Positions 10,164 to 18,795 of a DNA stretch of 64,000 nt are shown piece by piece. The position numbers and the translations under genes were made by a program. This DNA comes from Paucibacter aquatile. Lineage in GTDB: Bacteria > Pseudomonadota > Gammaproteobacteria > Burkholderiales > Burkholderiaceae_C. Within the stretch, counting starts at the first letter, position 1. Each line of letters starts with the position of its first letter. Where the stretch lies: the NCBI RefSeq assembly GCF_002885975.1, contig NZ_POSP01000003.1:1302001-1366000 (forward strand), written 5' to 3'. The notes under the pieces are model-generated. The model searched no databases. It was not told the origin of the DNA and worked only from the letters and a program-made list of their open reading frames with translations.

Positions 10164-10984
10164 GCGCCCTCCAGCTCCAGCTCGGCCAGCAGAGGCAGGT
10201 GATCGGACATGCGCGCCCAGACCGGGCCTTTGGGCACCTGCATGCTCACGCAGCGCAGGCCGCGGGTGTAGATGCGATCGAGCGAGAAAAACGGCAGGCG
10301 CGATGGAAAGGTGGCGTAGCGCGATCGCCCCTGTGGTGCCACCGCGCGCTGCAGGCCGTGGGCACGCATGGGTGCATCCAGGCGCTCGCCCCAGTCATTG
10401 AAATCCCCCGCCACCAGCAGCACTGCATCAGCCGGCACATGGTGCTGGATGAACTCGGCCAGGCGCTGCACCTGGCGCACGCGGCCGCTGTGCATCAGGC
10501 CCAGATGCGCCACCACGGTGTGCACCTCACGGCCCTGCCAGCGCACCGGCACATGGAGCAGGCCCCGCTGCTCGAAGCGGTGGTCCGACACATCATGGTG
10601 GCCGATGTCGCCGATGGGGAAGCGCGAGAGCAAGGCATTGCCATGCTCGCCATGCTTGGTCACCGCATTGGTGCGGTAGGCCACCTGGTAGCCATCGGGT
10701 GCGAGAAACTCGGCCTGGCCCTGATCGGGCCAGCCGAACCAGGTGTGATCGAACTGCTTGGCGTCACGGTGGTGAAAGTGCCGCACCTCTTGCAGAAACA
10801 CCAGGTCGGCATCGAGCGCCTCGATGCCCAGGCCCAGGTTGTGGATCTCCAGGCGCTTTTGCGGCCCCATGCCGCGCACGCCTTTGTGGATGTTGTAGGT
10901 GGCCACGCGCAGGCGCGCCGCCGACGCCGAGGACGCCGCCGGGATTTCGTGCTGCACCGACTGGCTGAAGGCATTGCCTTTCAT
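10160..10984 (-). CDS. endonuclease/exonuclease/phosphatase (EEP) family protein
   Basis: The 274-residue protein shows the DNase I-like fold signatures in order: RVATYNIHKGVRG, DLVFLQEV (metal-binding Glu), VAHLGL, GDFNDW and SDHLPL near the end. These are the metal and catalytic residues of EEP phosphodiesterases, which include nucleases and phospholipid or inositol phosphatases. ATG 10984 overlaps the nudB stop (ATGA), so it was preferred over longer open-frame starts. Sitting between nudB and clsB in a coupled run, it may act on a lipid or nucleotide phosphodiester; the substrate is not readable from sequence. Confidence 0.85.
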   Translation of the reverse strand: MKGNAFSQSVQHEIPAASSASAARLRVATYNIHKGVRGMGPQKRLEIHNLGLGIEALDADLVFLQEVRHFHHRDAKQFDHTWFGWPDQGQAEFLAPDGYQVAYRTNAVTKHGEHGNALLSRFPIGDIGHHDVSDHRFEQRGLLHVPVRWQGREVHTVVAHLGLMHSGRVRQVQRLAEFIQHHVPADAVLLVAGDFNDWGERLDAPMRAHGLQRAVAPQGRSRYATFPSRLPFFSLDRIYTRGLRCVSMQVPKGPVWARMSDHLPLLAELELEGA

Positions 10985-11457
10985 GTCAGCGCGGCCACGA
11001 AGTTCGGCAACTGCAGCACCGCCTCGGCGTTGGACGGCGAGAAGCACAGATCGGCCGCCTCCTGCCAGGGCAGCCAGCGGTACTGCAGATGCTCGCGCGG
11101 GGCCAGGCGCACGGGCGTGCCGGCCGGCACGGTCAGGCCGAAGACATGCTCGGTGTTGCGGGTGACGCCGGGGGCATAACGGTGGCGCCAGACGGGGTAG
11201 ATCTCGTACTCATTGGCCAGGCCCCAGTCGCGCAGCAGGCCCTGGCTGGCCTCGATGCCGGTTTCTTCCTGCACCTCGCGGCGTGCGGTCTCGGCGATTG
11301 GCTCGTCCAGCGCGTCCTTGGAGCCGGTCACGCATTGCCAGAAGCCGGGGCGGTCGGCCCGCTCCAGCATCAGGACCTGGAGCTCGGGGGTGTGGATCAC
11401 CACCAACACGGATTCAGGGATTTTGTAGGGGCGGGTTTGCATCGCGATGGCGCTCAT
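10981..11457 (-). CDS. nudB: dihydroneopterin triphosphate diphosphatase (Nudix)
   Basis: This is a 158-residue Nudix hydrolase with the box GSKDALDEPIAETARREV followed by QEETGI, containing REVQEETG. The opening YKIPESVLVVIHT and the spacing match NudB, which removes pyrophosphate from dihydroneopterin triphosphate in folate synthesis. Translation could start at ATG 11457 or ATG 11442; both precede the conserved IPESVLV segment. It is followed by coupled EEP and clsB genes and lies 39 bases from the regulator gene stop at 11497. Confidence 0.85.
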   Translation of the reverse strand: MSAIAMQTRPYKIPESVLVVIHTPELQVLMLERADRPGFWQCVTGSKDALDEPIAETARREVQEETGIEASQGLLRDWGLANEYEIYPVWRHRYAPGVTRNTEHVFGLTVPAGTPVRLAPREHLQYRWLPWQEAADLCFSPSNAEAVLQLPNFVAALT

Positions 11458-11496
11458 GCCGGCAAGCATAGCGGAGCAAGAAGTCCTCTTGCAGGC

Positions 11497-12480
11497 TCAC
11501 ACCGTCTTGGCCTCAGACCGAGCCAGGCTGCGCGCCGCACGCTGCATGGCCTGGGCCATGCGCTCGCGCAAGGCGGGCGGCTCCAGCACCTCGAACTCGA
11601 CCTCCAGCACCAGCAGCCAGTACACCAAGGCATCGAGTGCATGGGCGCCGCACTGCAGCAGGCAGCGCTGCGCATCGCCGGCCATCGCCTCCAGCCGCGC
11701 GGCGGTGGCCGGGATGCGGGCGGCCATCTGGGCCAGGGGCGCGTGCAGCACCACCCGGGCCTGCTCGGCCTGCGGCGAAAGCAGCAGGGAGCGGGTGACA
11801 TAGGCGCGCAGATCCCCACCCTCGGGGCCCGGGCGCGGCTTGAAATGCCCACCGACCTGGGCCGGGCCGGCGATGCGATCGAGGCGAAAGGTGCGCCAAT
11901 CGCTGCGCACCCGGTCCCACGCCACCAGATACCAGCGACTGCCGGTGTGGACCACACCTTGTGGCTCGACCGAGCGACGGCTGGACCCGCCCTTGGCATC
12001 CACGTAATCGAAATCGAGGCCCAGCTGGTCGCGGCAAGCACCGGCCAGATCGGCCAGCAGGCTGGCATCGACACTGGGGCCCACGCCCTGCAGGGCTTGA
12101 ACGGCCGAGCGCAGCGCGTCGGCGCGCCGGCGCAGCCGGGCCGGCATCAGCTGCTCGAGCTTGACCAGGGCCTGCAAGGCGGGCTCTTCGATGCCGCCCA
12201 CCCGACCGGCAGCGGCTGTCCGCAAGGCGATCGCCACGGCCAGGGCCTCCTCGTCGTCGAGCTGCAGCGGCGGCAAGGTCTGCCCCGGGCGCAGGGCATA
12301 GCCGCCGGCCACCCCGCTGCTGGCCGCGACCGGATAGCCCAGCTCACGCAAGCGATCGATGTCCCGCCGCAGGGTGCGCGGGTGCACGGCCAGGCGCTCG
12401 GCCAGCTCAGGCCCGGCCCAGTGGCGGCGGGCCTGGAGCAGGGACAGCAGACGCAGCAGCCGCGATGAGGCACTCAACAT
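11497..12480 (-). CDS. YafY-family transcriptional regulator with HTH and WYL domains
   Basis: The 327-residue protein has an N-terminal helix-turn-helix (residues about 1-60: SRLLRLLSLLQARRHWAGPE, then LRRDIDRLRELGYPV). A central WYL domain follows with SRWYLVAWDRVRSDWRTFRL, then a WCX-like C-terminal part. WYL domains sense ligands such as nucleotides or nucleic acids. ATG 12480 gives the family start. It is divergent from the glutathione-transferase gene, with a perfect palindrome in the shared region at 12546-12562, so it probably controls that gene and itself. Confidence 0.88.
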   Translation of the reverse strand: MLSASSRLLRLLSLLQARRHWAGPELAERLAVHPRTLRRDIDRLRELGYPVAASSGVAGGYALRPGQTLPPLQLDDEEALAVAIALRTAAAGRVGGIEEPALQALVKLEQLMPARLRRRADALRSAVQALQGVGPSVDASLLADLAGACRDQLGLDFDYVDAKGGSSRRSVEPQGVVHTGSRWYLVAWDRVRSDWRTFRLDRIAGPAQVGGHFKPRPGPEGGDLRAYVTRSLLLSPQAEQARVVLHAPLAQMAARIPATAARLEAMAGDAQRCLLQCGAHALDALVYWLLVLEVEFEVLEPPALRERMAQAMQRAARSLARSEAKTV

Positions 12481-12545
12481 CGGGCCACTGTAACGGTGAT
12501 TGAGGGCCGAATCTGTCCGCAATGGTTTCTACAGTCGAGTCCGTC

Positions 12546-12562
12546 GTCGACAGGGTGTCGAC
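12546..12562. promoter_or_regulatory. palindrome GTCGACA-GGG-TGTCGAC, candidate YafY-regulator operator
   Basis: Seven-base perfect arms around a GGG spacer lie in the 106-base region between the divergent regulator (start 12480) and glutathione-transferase (start 12587) genes, 25 bases before the latter's ATG. A symmetrical site in a divergent regulator-target region is the usual arrangement for autoregulation. The palindrome is seen directly; binding is inferred. Confidence 0.55.
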
Positions 12563-12586
12563 GCCTCACAACAAGGAAGACTGACC

Positions 12587-13198
12587 ATGTCCATCGTTCT
12601 GTACGGCTGCCCGATGAGCAGCGCCACCCCCGTCGCCTGTGCCCTGGCCGAGCTCGGCCTGCCGCACGAGCGGGTTCTGATCGACATCCGCAGCGGCGCA
12701 CAGCGGCATCCGGACTATCTGGCGCTGAACCCGAACGGCAAGGTGCCCACACTGACTGTCGATGGCACGCCCATGTTCGAGGCCCTGGCCATCCAGCTCT
12801 GGCTGGGTGAGACCTACGGGGTCGAACGCGGCTTGTGGCCGGCCGCCGGCAGCGCCGAACGCCTGCAGGCCCTGTCCTGGTGCACTTGGGCCTATGTGAG
12901 CTACGGCTCGGTCTTGAATCGCCTGCACCGCGCCAGCTTCGGCGACCCGGCCTTGATCAGCCCGGTGCACGCCGAGGCCGCCCGCACCGAACTGGATGGG
13001 TTGCTGGCCCTGCTCGACCAGCGTCTGGCGCTGCGCCCCTGGATGCTGGGTGCGAGCTACTCGCTGGCCGACTTGCTGGTCGGCTCGGTGATCGGCTACA
13101 GCCTGCACCTCGGCGCACCAGTCAGCGCGCACCCCCATGTGCAAAGCTGGCTGGGCCGGGTGCAGGCACGGCCCGCTATGCAGGTGGATGCGGGCTGA
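12587..13198 (+). CDS. glutathione S-transferase family protein
   Basis: This 203-residue protein has the thioredoxin-like N-terminal half (MSIVLYGCPMSSATPVACAL, NPNGKVPTL with the cis-Pro) and an all-helical C-terminal half containing ASYSLADLLVGS, the conserved N-capping Asp region. CPMSS near residue 8 may supply the catalytic Ser or Cys. ATG 12587 has an AAGGAAGA ribosome site, so the upstream open frame is not used. It would conjugate or isomerise electrophiles with glutathione in the cytoplasm. Its substrate is unknown. Confidence 0.88.
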   Translation: MSIVLYGCPMSSATPVACALAELGLPHERVLIDIRSGAQRHPDYLALNPNGKVPTLTVDGTPMFEALAIQLWLGETYGVERGLWPAAGSAERLQALSWCTWAYVSYGSVLNRLHRASFGDPALISPVHAEAARTELDGLLALLDQRLALRPWMLGASYSLADLLVGSVIGYSLHLGAPVSAHPHVQSWLGRVQARPAMQVDAG

Positions 13199-13217
13199 AA
13201 GCGCACCAGGGCCTCGC

Positions 13218-14045
13218 TCAGCCCTTATTGCCGGACTTGGTTGCTACCGGCGGCGGCAGGTCCCTGGCGGCCAGCTCACGCACCTGAACGACCAGCTTGT
13301 TGTGCGCGTCGAGGAAGGCTGCAGCAATCACCTTGCCTTCGTTGCTGTTGGCCCAACCGGCGCCGCCAGCACCACCCAGCTTGCCCACCACCAGGCCGCC
13401 CATGCCGAGGTCGGTGACGCGCACCGAGCCGGTGGCGGCAGCGATCTGTTCGGTGGTTTCGTTGTCGGTCAGCAGCAGGGCGACCTGGGCCTCCTTGAGC
13501 TTGACCTGCTCGGCGGCAGCGACAAACTTGTTCAGCACCGGGATCTGCGCCATCAGGCCGCCAACCTCGCGGCCGGCGTTCTGCTCGCTGAAGCTCAGGC
13601 TGGGGGTCAGGCTGTACTGGGCCTCATAGCCCTTGCCCTTGTGCACCGTGCTGCCCTGCTGGCGCAGGATGCCGGCGTCCTTGAGCTCCTGCTCCTTGAT
13701 GGTCGCTTTCAGGCCGGCCGCGCGGTCCACCACGCGGAAGCAGCCGCTTTGCTGGGCCAGCAGGCGGATCAGGGGCACGGGCGAGCTGGGCAGGTTGTAG
13801 CTGCTGGACACGGTGTAGCCGTTGCTGTTTTCCACCAGGGCCAGCGTGGCCACGGGCGCATCGCACTTCATCAGCTCACGGTGTGCTTGGTGGGCACCGG
13901 CGGCGCCGGCCGAGCCGGTGATCTCCGAGCTGCCCTCGCCCAGGGTCGCGCCTTGCTTGCCGCAGGCCGCCAGCATCAGGGCCAGGGCGATGAGTGCGCC
14001 CGAGCGGGTCGCGTGCGGTGTACTGGTGTTCTTCAAAGACAACAT
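13218..14045 (-). CDS. CsgG/HfaB-like secreted lipoprotein
   Basis: The 275-residue protein starts with a lipoprotein signal (ALIALALMLAAC, Cys28) reading into a small, basic/polar mature N-terminus. The body has CsgG/HfaB-like features: PLIRLLAQQSGCFRVVDRAA (the family's Asp-arg regulator-like strand) and a long segment ending DAHNKLVVQVREL. CsgG forms the curli pore, but many relatives are periplasm-facing lipoproteins of other function; no curli genes are nearby. GGGAG upstream of ATG 14045 supports the start. It lies downstream of aspS beyond a terminator. Family assignment is moderately sure, function unknown. Confidence 0.55.
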   Translation of the reverse strand: MLSLKNTSTPHATRSGALIALALMLAACGKQGATLGEGSSEITGSAGAAGAHQAHRELMKCDAPVATLALVENSNGYTVSSSYNLPSSPVPLIRLLAQQSGCFRVVDRAAGLKATIKEQELKDAGILRQQGSTVHKGKGYEAQYSLTPSLSFSEQNAGREVGGLMAQIPVLNKFVAAAEQVKLKEAQVALLLTDNETTEQIAAATGSVRVTDLGMGGLVVGKLGGAGGAGWANSNEGKVIAAAFLDAHNKLVVQVRELAARDLPPPVATKSGNKG

Positions 14046-14077
14046 CTGCTGACACTCCCTACGTTTGGTAACAGACC

Positions 14078-14104
14078 AAGAAAAAGGGCAGCCGAAGCTG
14101 CCCT
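14078..14104 (-). terminator. intrinsic terminator after aspS
   Basis: Read on the minus strand, AGGGCAGC-TTCG-GCTGCCCT is a perfect eight-base-pair stem with a stable TTCG tetraloop, followed at once by TTTTTCTT. It lies 25 bases past the aspS stop and before the CsgG-like gene, which therefore needs its own promoter or read-through. Confidence 0.9.
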
Positions 14105-14128
14105 GTTGTGATGCCGGTGTGCTGCGCA

Positions 14129-15934
14129 TCAAGCGCCGGCTGCACCCGAAGCCGCTGCGGCATTGCGCAGGCGGATGTGCAGCTCGCGCAGCTGCTTCTC
14201 GTCCACATTGCTCGGTGCGCCGGTCAGCAGGCACTGGGCACGCTGGGTCTTGGGGAAGGCGATCACGTCGCGGATGGACTCGGCCTTGGTCATCATGGTG
14301 ACGATGCGGTCCAGACCAAAGGCCAGGCCGCCGTGCGGCGGGGCGCCGTACTGCAGCGCTTCCAGCAGGAAGCCGAACTTGACCTGCGCATCTTCCTTGC
14401 TGATCTTGAGCGCGTCGAAGACCTTGCTCTGCACTTCCGCGCGGTGGATACGGATGGAGCCACCGCCCAGTTCCCAGCCGTTCAGCACCATGTCGTAGGC
14501 CTTGGCGATGCAGGCACCGGGGTCGGTGACCATCAGGTCTTCATGGCCGTCCTTGGGCGCGGTGAAGGGGTGGTGCACGGCCGCCCAGCGGTCGTTCTCT
14601 TCGTCGTGCTCGAACATCGGGAAGTCCACCACCCACAGCGGAGCCCAGCGGTCTTCGAACAGGCCACCCGCCTTGCCGAAATCGCTGTGGCCGACCTTCA
14701 GGCGCAGGGCGCCGATGGCATCGTTGACGATCTTGGCCTTGTCGGCGCCGAAGAAGATCAAGTCGCCGTCCTGCGCGCCGGTGCGCGAGAGGATGTCGGC
14801 CACGGCCTTGTCGTGCAGGTTCTTGACGATGGGCGACTGCAGGCCTTCGCGGCCCTTGGCCACTTCATTGACCTTGATCCAGGCCAGGCCCTTGGCGCCG
14901 TAGATCTTGACGAACTCGGTGTAAGCGTCGATCTCGCCGCGGCTGATCGAGGCACCGCCGGGCACGCGCAGGGCGACAACACGGCCGCCCTTGGTGGTGG
15001 CGGGGGTCGAGAAGACCTTGAAGTCCACATCGCCCATCACATCGGTGAGTTCCGTGAACTGCAGCTTGACGCGCAGATCGGGCTTGTCCGAACCGTAGAG
15101 ATGCATGGCATCGGCGTACTTCATCACCGGGTAGGTGCCCAGGTCCACATTCAGCGCCTTCATGAAGACGTGGCGGATCATGCCTTCGAACATGTCACGG
15201 ATTTCCTGTTCGCTCAGGAAGCTCGTTTCAATATCGATCTGGGTGAATTCGGGCTGGCGGTCGGCACGCAGGTCTTCGTCGCGGAAGCACTTGGTGATCT
15301 GGTAGTAGCGGTCGTAGCCAGCCACCATCAGCAGCTGCTTGAACAGCTGGGGCGATTGCGGCAGCGCGAAGAACTGGCCGTCGTGCACGCGGCTGGGCAC
15401 CAGGTAGTCGCGCGCGCCTTCGGGCGTGCTCTTGGTCAGCATCGGCGTTTCGATGTCGATGAAGCCATGCTCGTCCAGGAACTTGCGCGCTTCCATGGCC
15501 ACGCGGTAGCGCAGCATCAGGTTGTTCTGCATGTAAGGGCGACGCAGGTCCAGCACGCGATGGGTCAGGCGCGTGGTTTCGGACAGGTTCTCGTCGTCCA
15601 TCTGGAACGGGGGCGTCACGGAGGGGTTCAGCACTTCCAGCTCATGGCAGAGCACTTCGATCTTGCCGCTGGTCAGGTTGTTGTTCTCGGTGCCGGCGGG
15701 GCGCAGGCGCACCTTGCCCACGACCTTGAGGCAGAACTCGTTGCGCACCTCTTCGGCCACCTTGAACATGTCGGCGCGATCGGGGTCGCAGACGACTTGC
15801 ACCAGGCCTTCGCGGTCGCGCAGGTCGATGAAGATGACGCCGCCGTGGTCGCGGCGACGGTGGGCCCAGCCCATCAGGGTAACGGTCTGGTCTTGCAGCT
15901 TCTCGCTGACTTGGCCGGCGTAACAGGTTCTCAT
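14129..15934 (-). CDS. aspS: aspartyl-tRNA synthetase
   Basis: This 601-residue class II synthetase charges tRNA with aspartate. The N-terminal OB-fold domain (MGWAHRRRDHGGVIFIDLRD) is followed by the catalytic domain with motif 2 region FRDEDLRADRQPEFTQIDIE and motif 3 GLAFGLDRI, with the bacterial GAD insertion between them. ATG 15934 with GGAGTGA six bases upstream is the start. Such bacterial enzymes may be non-discriminating where gatCAB is present, which cannot be judged here. It follows fmdB and the DUF502 gene in the same direction. Confidence 0.97.
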   Translation of the reverse strand: MRTCYAGQVSEKLQDQTVTLMGWAHRRRDHGGVIFIDLRDREGLVQVVCDPDRADMFKVAEEVRNEFCLKVVGKVRLRPAGTENNNLTSGKIEVLCHELEVLNPSVTPPFQMDDENLSETTRLTHRVLDLRRPYMQNNLMLRYRVAMEARKFLDEHGFIDIETPMLTKSTPEGARDYLVPSRVHDGQFFALPQSPQLFKQLLMVAGYDRYYQITKCFRDEDLRADRQPEFTQIDIETSFLSEQEIRDMFEGMIRHVFMKALNVDLGTYPVMKYADAMHLYGSDKPDLRVKLQFTELTDVMGDVDFKVFSTPATTKGGRVVALRVPGGASISRGEIDAYTEFVKIYGAKGLAWIKVNEVAKGREGLQSPIVKNLHDKAVADILSRTGAQDGDLIFFGADKAKIVNDAIGALRLKVGHSDFGKAGGLFEDRWAPLWVVDFPMFEHDEENDRWAAVHHPFTAPKDGHEDLMVTDPGACIAKAYDMVLNGWELGGGSIRIHRAEVQSKVFDALKISKEDAQVKFGFLLEALQYGAPPHGGLAFGLDRIVTMMTKAESIRDVIAFPKTQRAQCLLTGAPSNVDEKQLRELHIRLRNAAAASGAAGA

Positions 15935-15970
15935 TGCGGGTTCACTCCAAAATTTCGTCGATTCGGGCGG

Positions 15971-15991
15971 CGGCACCGGCGCTCGGTGCCG
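15971..15991 (-). repeat. hairpin in the aspS leader
   Basis: CGGCACCG-GCGCT-CGGTGCCG-type arms (eight perfect pairs, five-base loop) lie about 37 bases before the aspS ATG on the transcript. No T-run follows, so it is not a clear terminator. It may be an mRNA-stability element or chance in high-GC DNA. Confidence 0.35.
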
Positions 15992-16087
15992 GCTTGGCCC
16001 ACAGGGTTCGGTACAGGTCTTTGATGCGGGGGGAGGCGCTGAGGGGCTGCGTCCAAAGCCCTCAGGGTTGAGCGCATGCCAAGGCGC

Positions 16088-16744
16088 TCAACCCGGCTGA
16101 TTTCGAGCCGGGCCTTCGTCCCCGGCGCTCTCGCCTTCCGGCGCCACCACACCCATGGAGATGATGTGCTTGAGCGCGGCATCCACGCTCATCTTGAGTG
16201 GCCGCACCTGGCTGCGCGGCATCATCAGGAAAAAGCCCGAGGTCGGGTTGGGCGTGGTCGGCACGTAGAGGCTGACATGCTCGTCCCCCAGGGCCTCGGC
16301 CACCTCGCCGCCCGGCTTGCCGGTGACGAAGGCAATGGTCCAGCTGCCCTGGTGCGGATACTGCACCAGCACGGCTTCGCGGAAGGCGTTGCCGCTGCTG
16401 GAGAACAGCGTGTCGGACACCTGCTTGACCGAGCTGTAGATGCTCTTGACGATGGGGATGTTGGACAGCAGGCGGTCCCACTGGCGCAGCCACCACTGGC
16501 CGAAGATATTGGCCACGAACACGCCCGTCAGCAACATGCCGCCGACCAAGATCACCAGGCCCAGACCCGGGATGTGGCGCAGGCCGTCGATGCTCTCGTG
16601 CAGCGAGGCCGGTGCCACCGCCTGCAGGGCGGTCAGCATGGAGGCGAATACCCCGTTGATGATGCCCAGCACCCACAACAGCACCCAGATGGTGATGGCC
16701 AGAGGCAGCCAGACCAGGAGGCCGGTGACGATGTACTTTTTCAC
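16088..16744 (-). CDS. DUF502 family membrane protein
   Basis: The 218-residue protein has an N-terminal membrane segment (KKYIVTGLLVWLPLAITIWV), a second one at GLGLVILVGGMLLTGVFVAN, and a soluble C-terminal half with PTTPNPTSGFFLMM, the signature of DUF502. The function of the family is not established. GTG 16744 with AGGA five bases upstream gives the usual length; a TTG at 16807 would add 21 residues. It sits between fmdB and aspS, a neighbourhood common in Burkholderiales. Confidence 0.8.
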   Translation of the reverse strand: MKKYIVTGLLVWLPLAITIWVLLWVLGIINGVFASMLTALQAVAPASLHESIDGLRHIPGLGLVILVGGMLLTGVFVANIFGQWWLRQWDRLLSNIPIVKSIYSSVKQVSDTLFSSSGNAFREAVLVQYPHQGSWTIAFVTGKPGGEVAEALGDEHVSLYVPTTPNPTSGFFLMMPRSQVRPLKMSVDAALKHIISMGVVAPEGESAGDEGPARNQPG

Positions 16745-16816
16745 AGGGGTCCTATTCGGGGGCTCGGTGGGCGTGGGCTGGAGGGTGATGTCGGGAAGCG
16801 GGTTCAAACGAGAGGC

Positions 16817-17146
16817 TCAATGGCAGGCACAGGAGCCGCCGCAGGCAGCCGGCGCGGCAGCGGCACTGCTGCCGCCGCTTTCTGCGCCAGAGCTGGTAGA
16901 AGCGGCAGAGCTGGCCTCGGGCGTGGACGCCACGGCGCCACCCGTGGCGGCGGCGGCGCTACCGCCACCCTTGAAATCGGTGGCGTACCAGCCCGAGCCC
17001 TTGAGTTGGAAGCCGGCGGCGGTGACTTGTTTCTGGAAAGCTTCTGCGCCGCAATGCGGGCAGGTGCTCAGCGGTGCATCGGACAGCTTTTGCAGCACGT
17101 CTTTGGCGTGACCGCATTCGGCGCAGCGGTAAGCGTAGATCGGCAT
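16817..17146 (-). CDS. FmdB-family zinc-ribbon regulatory protein
   Basis: This 109-residue protein begins MPIYAYRCAECG, with a zinc-binding pair Cys8/Cys11 and a second pair Cys29/Cys32 (TCPHCG), the FmdB ribbon. A low-complexity Ala/Ser/Gly region and a Cys-rich end (AACGGSCACH) follow, as in other betaproteobacterial members. FmdB was first named as a putative regulator of formamidase genes, but most members are uncharacterised. It is the first gene of the fmdB-DUF502-aspS run. Confidence 0.88.
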   Translation of the reverse strand: MPIYAYRCAECGHAKDVLQKLSDAPLSTCPHCGAEAFQKQVTAAGFQLKGSGWYATDFKGGGSAAAATGGAVASTPEASSAASTSSGAESGGSSAAAAPAACGGSCACH

Positions 17147-17174
17147 GGTCTAAACCGTTGATTCAAAACCGTAA

Positions 17175-17180
17175 ATTATA
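17175..17180 (-). promoter_or_regulatory. -10 element for the fmdB-aspS run
   Basis: On the minus strand a consensus TATAAT lies 29 bases before the fmdB ATG, in an AT-rich patch that stands out from the local sequence. No convincing -35 is seen 16-18 bases upstream, so the promoter may rely on an activator or on the -10 alone. Confidence 0.45.
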
Positions 17181-17212
17181 GGGGGCCGGCTTCGGACCAG
17201 CCGCAGGGCCGC

Positions 17213-18673
17213 TCAGGCCGGCTGGCCTGGCTCCAGACCCGCCAGCTTGTGGTGCGAGGCATGCACATTCTTGATCGCCTGCGGACCCAGCGAACCGATC
17301 AACATGCCAAGCACCGCGGCCAGCACACCGGCCAGTTGGGCCGGCATCTGCTCACCGGCGGGTGTCGCCTCGAACAACAACCAGCTCAGCACCCCCAGGA
17401 CGATGGCAAAAATCGCACCCTGGGTGGTCGCCCGCTTCCAGTACAGGCCAAACACCAGGGGCACGAACGCGCCCACCAGGGTGACCTTGTAGGCGGCCGT
17501 CACCAGCTCGAAGATGGGCGTGCCCTGCAGCATGATGGCGTAGGTGCAGACGCAGACACTGAAGACCAGGGTGGCGATGCGCATGGTGCGCAGTTCCTGC
17601 TTGTCCGAAACACGCGGAAAGAACTGGCGCCAGATGTTCTCGACAAAGGTCACCGAAGGCGCCAGCAGGGTGGCCGAAGCGGTGGACTTGAGGGCCGAGA
17701 GCAGCGCACCGAAGAACACCACCTGCATCACAAAAGGCATCTTGTCCATGACCAGGGTCGGGATGACTTTCTGCGAGTCTTCCTTGATCAGCTGCTCGGC
17801 CTGCTCCGGCATGATGATCAGGGCGCTGACCACGATGAACATGGGCACGAAGGCAAACACGATATAGCTGGCACCACCGATGATGGAGCCGCGCACGGCG
17901 GATTTCTCGTCCTTGGCCGACATCACGCGCTGGAACACGTCTTGCTGAGGGATCGAGCCCAACATCATGGTGATGGCGCTGCCGATGAAGAACAGCCAGT
18001 CGTGCAGGCTGGGCGGCGGCAGAAAGCGGAACAGGTCCTTGCTGACGGCCAGATCGACCACCTTGCCGGCGCCGCCGGCCATATCGGCCGCGAACCAGGC
18101 AATCAGGCTCAGGCCCAGCACCAGGATGATCATCTGGATGAAATCGGTCACCGCCACCGACCACATGCCGCCGAACAAGGTGTAGGCCAGAATGGAGGCG
18201 GTGCCCAGGGCCATGCCCATGGCTACGCTGATCGCGCCGCCCGACAGCAGGTTGAACACCAGCCCCAGAGCCGTGACCTGCGCCGCCACCCAGCCCAGAT
18301 AGGACAGGATGATGATGAAGGAGCACACCACCTCGACCACGCGGCCGTAGCGCTCGCGGTAGTAGTCGCTGATGGTCAGCAAGGTCATCTTGTAGAGCTT
18401 GCCGGCAAAGAAGAGGCCCACCAGGATGAGGCAGAAGCCGGCGCCAAAGGGGTCTTCCACCACGCCGCCGAGCCCGCCCTCGACAAACTTGGCCGGAATG
18501 CCCAGCACCGTCTCGGCACCGAACCAGGTGGCAAAGGTCGTGGTGATGACCATGGCCAGCGGCAGGTGACGCCCTGCGATGGCAAAGTCCGCGGTGTTCT
18601 TGACCCGCTTGGCTGCCCACAAGCCAATGGCGATGGTGACCAGGAGATAGGCAAAGACCAGAGTCAGGAGCAT
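17213..18673 (-). CDS. sodium:solute symporter family protein
   Basis: The 486-residue protein has about 13 membrane segments and the sodium/solute symporter (SSF) pattern: ATTFATWFGAETVLGIPAKF-like early helices, GGMWSVAVTDFIQM and a long central hydrophobic run. It should couple sodium entry to uptake of a small organic solute; the family includes proline, pantothenate, acetate and sugar carriers and the sequence does not decide between them. It lies 122 bases downstream of the large histidine kinase in the same direction, so that kinase may sense or regulate the transported solute. Confidence 0.88.
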   Translation of the reverse strand: MLLTLVFAYLLVTIAIGLWAAKRVKNTADFAIAGRHLPLAMVITTTFATWFGAETVLGIPAKFVEGGLGGVVEDPFGAGFCLILVGLFFAGKLYKMTLLTISDYYRERYGRVVEVVCSFIIILSYLGWVAAQVTALGLVFNLLSGGAISVAMGMALGTASILAYTLFGGMWSVAVTDFIQMIILVLGLSLIAWFAADMAGGAGKVVDLAVSKDLFRFLPPPSLHDWLFFIGSAITMMLGSIPQQDVFQRVMSAKDEKSAVRGSIIGGASYIVFAFVPMFIVVSALIIMPEQAEQLIKEDSQKVIPTLVMDKMPFVMQVVFFGALLSALKSTASATLLAPSVTFVENIWRQFFPRVSDKQELRTMRIATLVFSVCVCTYAIMLQGTPIFELVTAAYKVTLVGAFVPLVFGLYWKRATTQGAIFAIVLGVLSWLLFEATPAGEQMPAQLAGVLAAVLGMLIGSLGPQAIKNVHASHHKLAGLEPGQPA

Positions 18674-18795
18674 GGTGTCAGGCCGTGAAGCGATGGTGGG
18701 GTGGACAAAACGCGGCGGATTATCTCTGCAATGAAGTCCCCCGCGACAGCGCGGGTTTCACCCCAGACCCTCTGTTCCTGGGGGATGGCGCGGAC

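Noticed and set aside
14108..16024. A 638-residue open frame on the plus strand opposite aspS
   Set aside because: It is the antisense shadow of a certain AspRS gene with all class II motifs; its composition (His/Gln/Val-rich, no domain) is typical of high-GC antisense frames.
18737..18765. CCCGCG-ACAG-CGCGGG stem between the symporter and the kinase genes
   Set aside because: No T-run follows on the minus strand, so I do not call it a terminator; it may be chance in GC-rich DNA.
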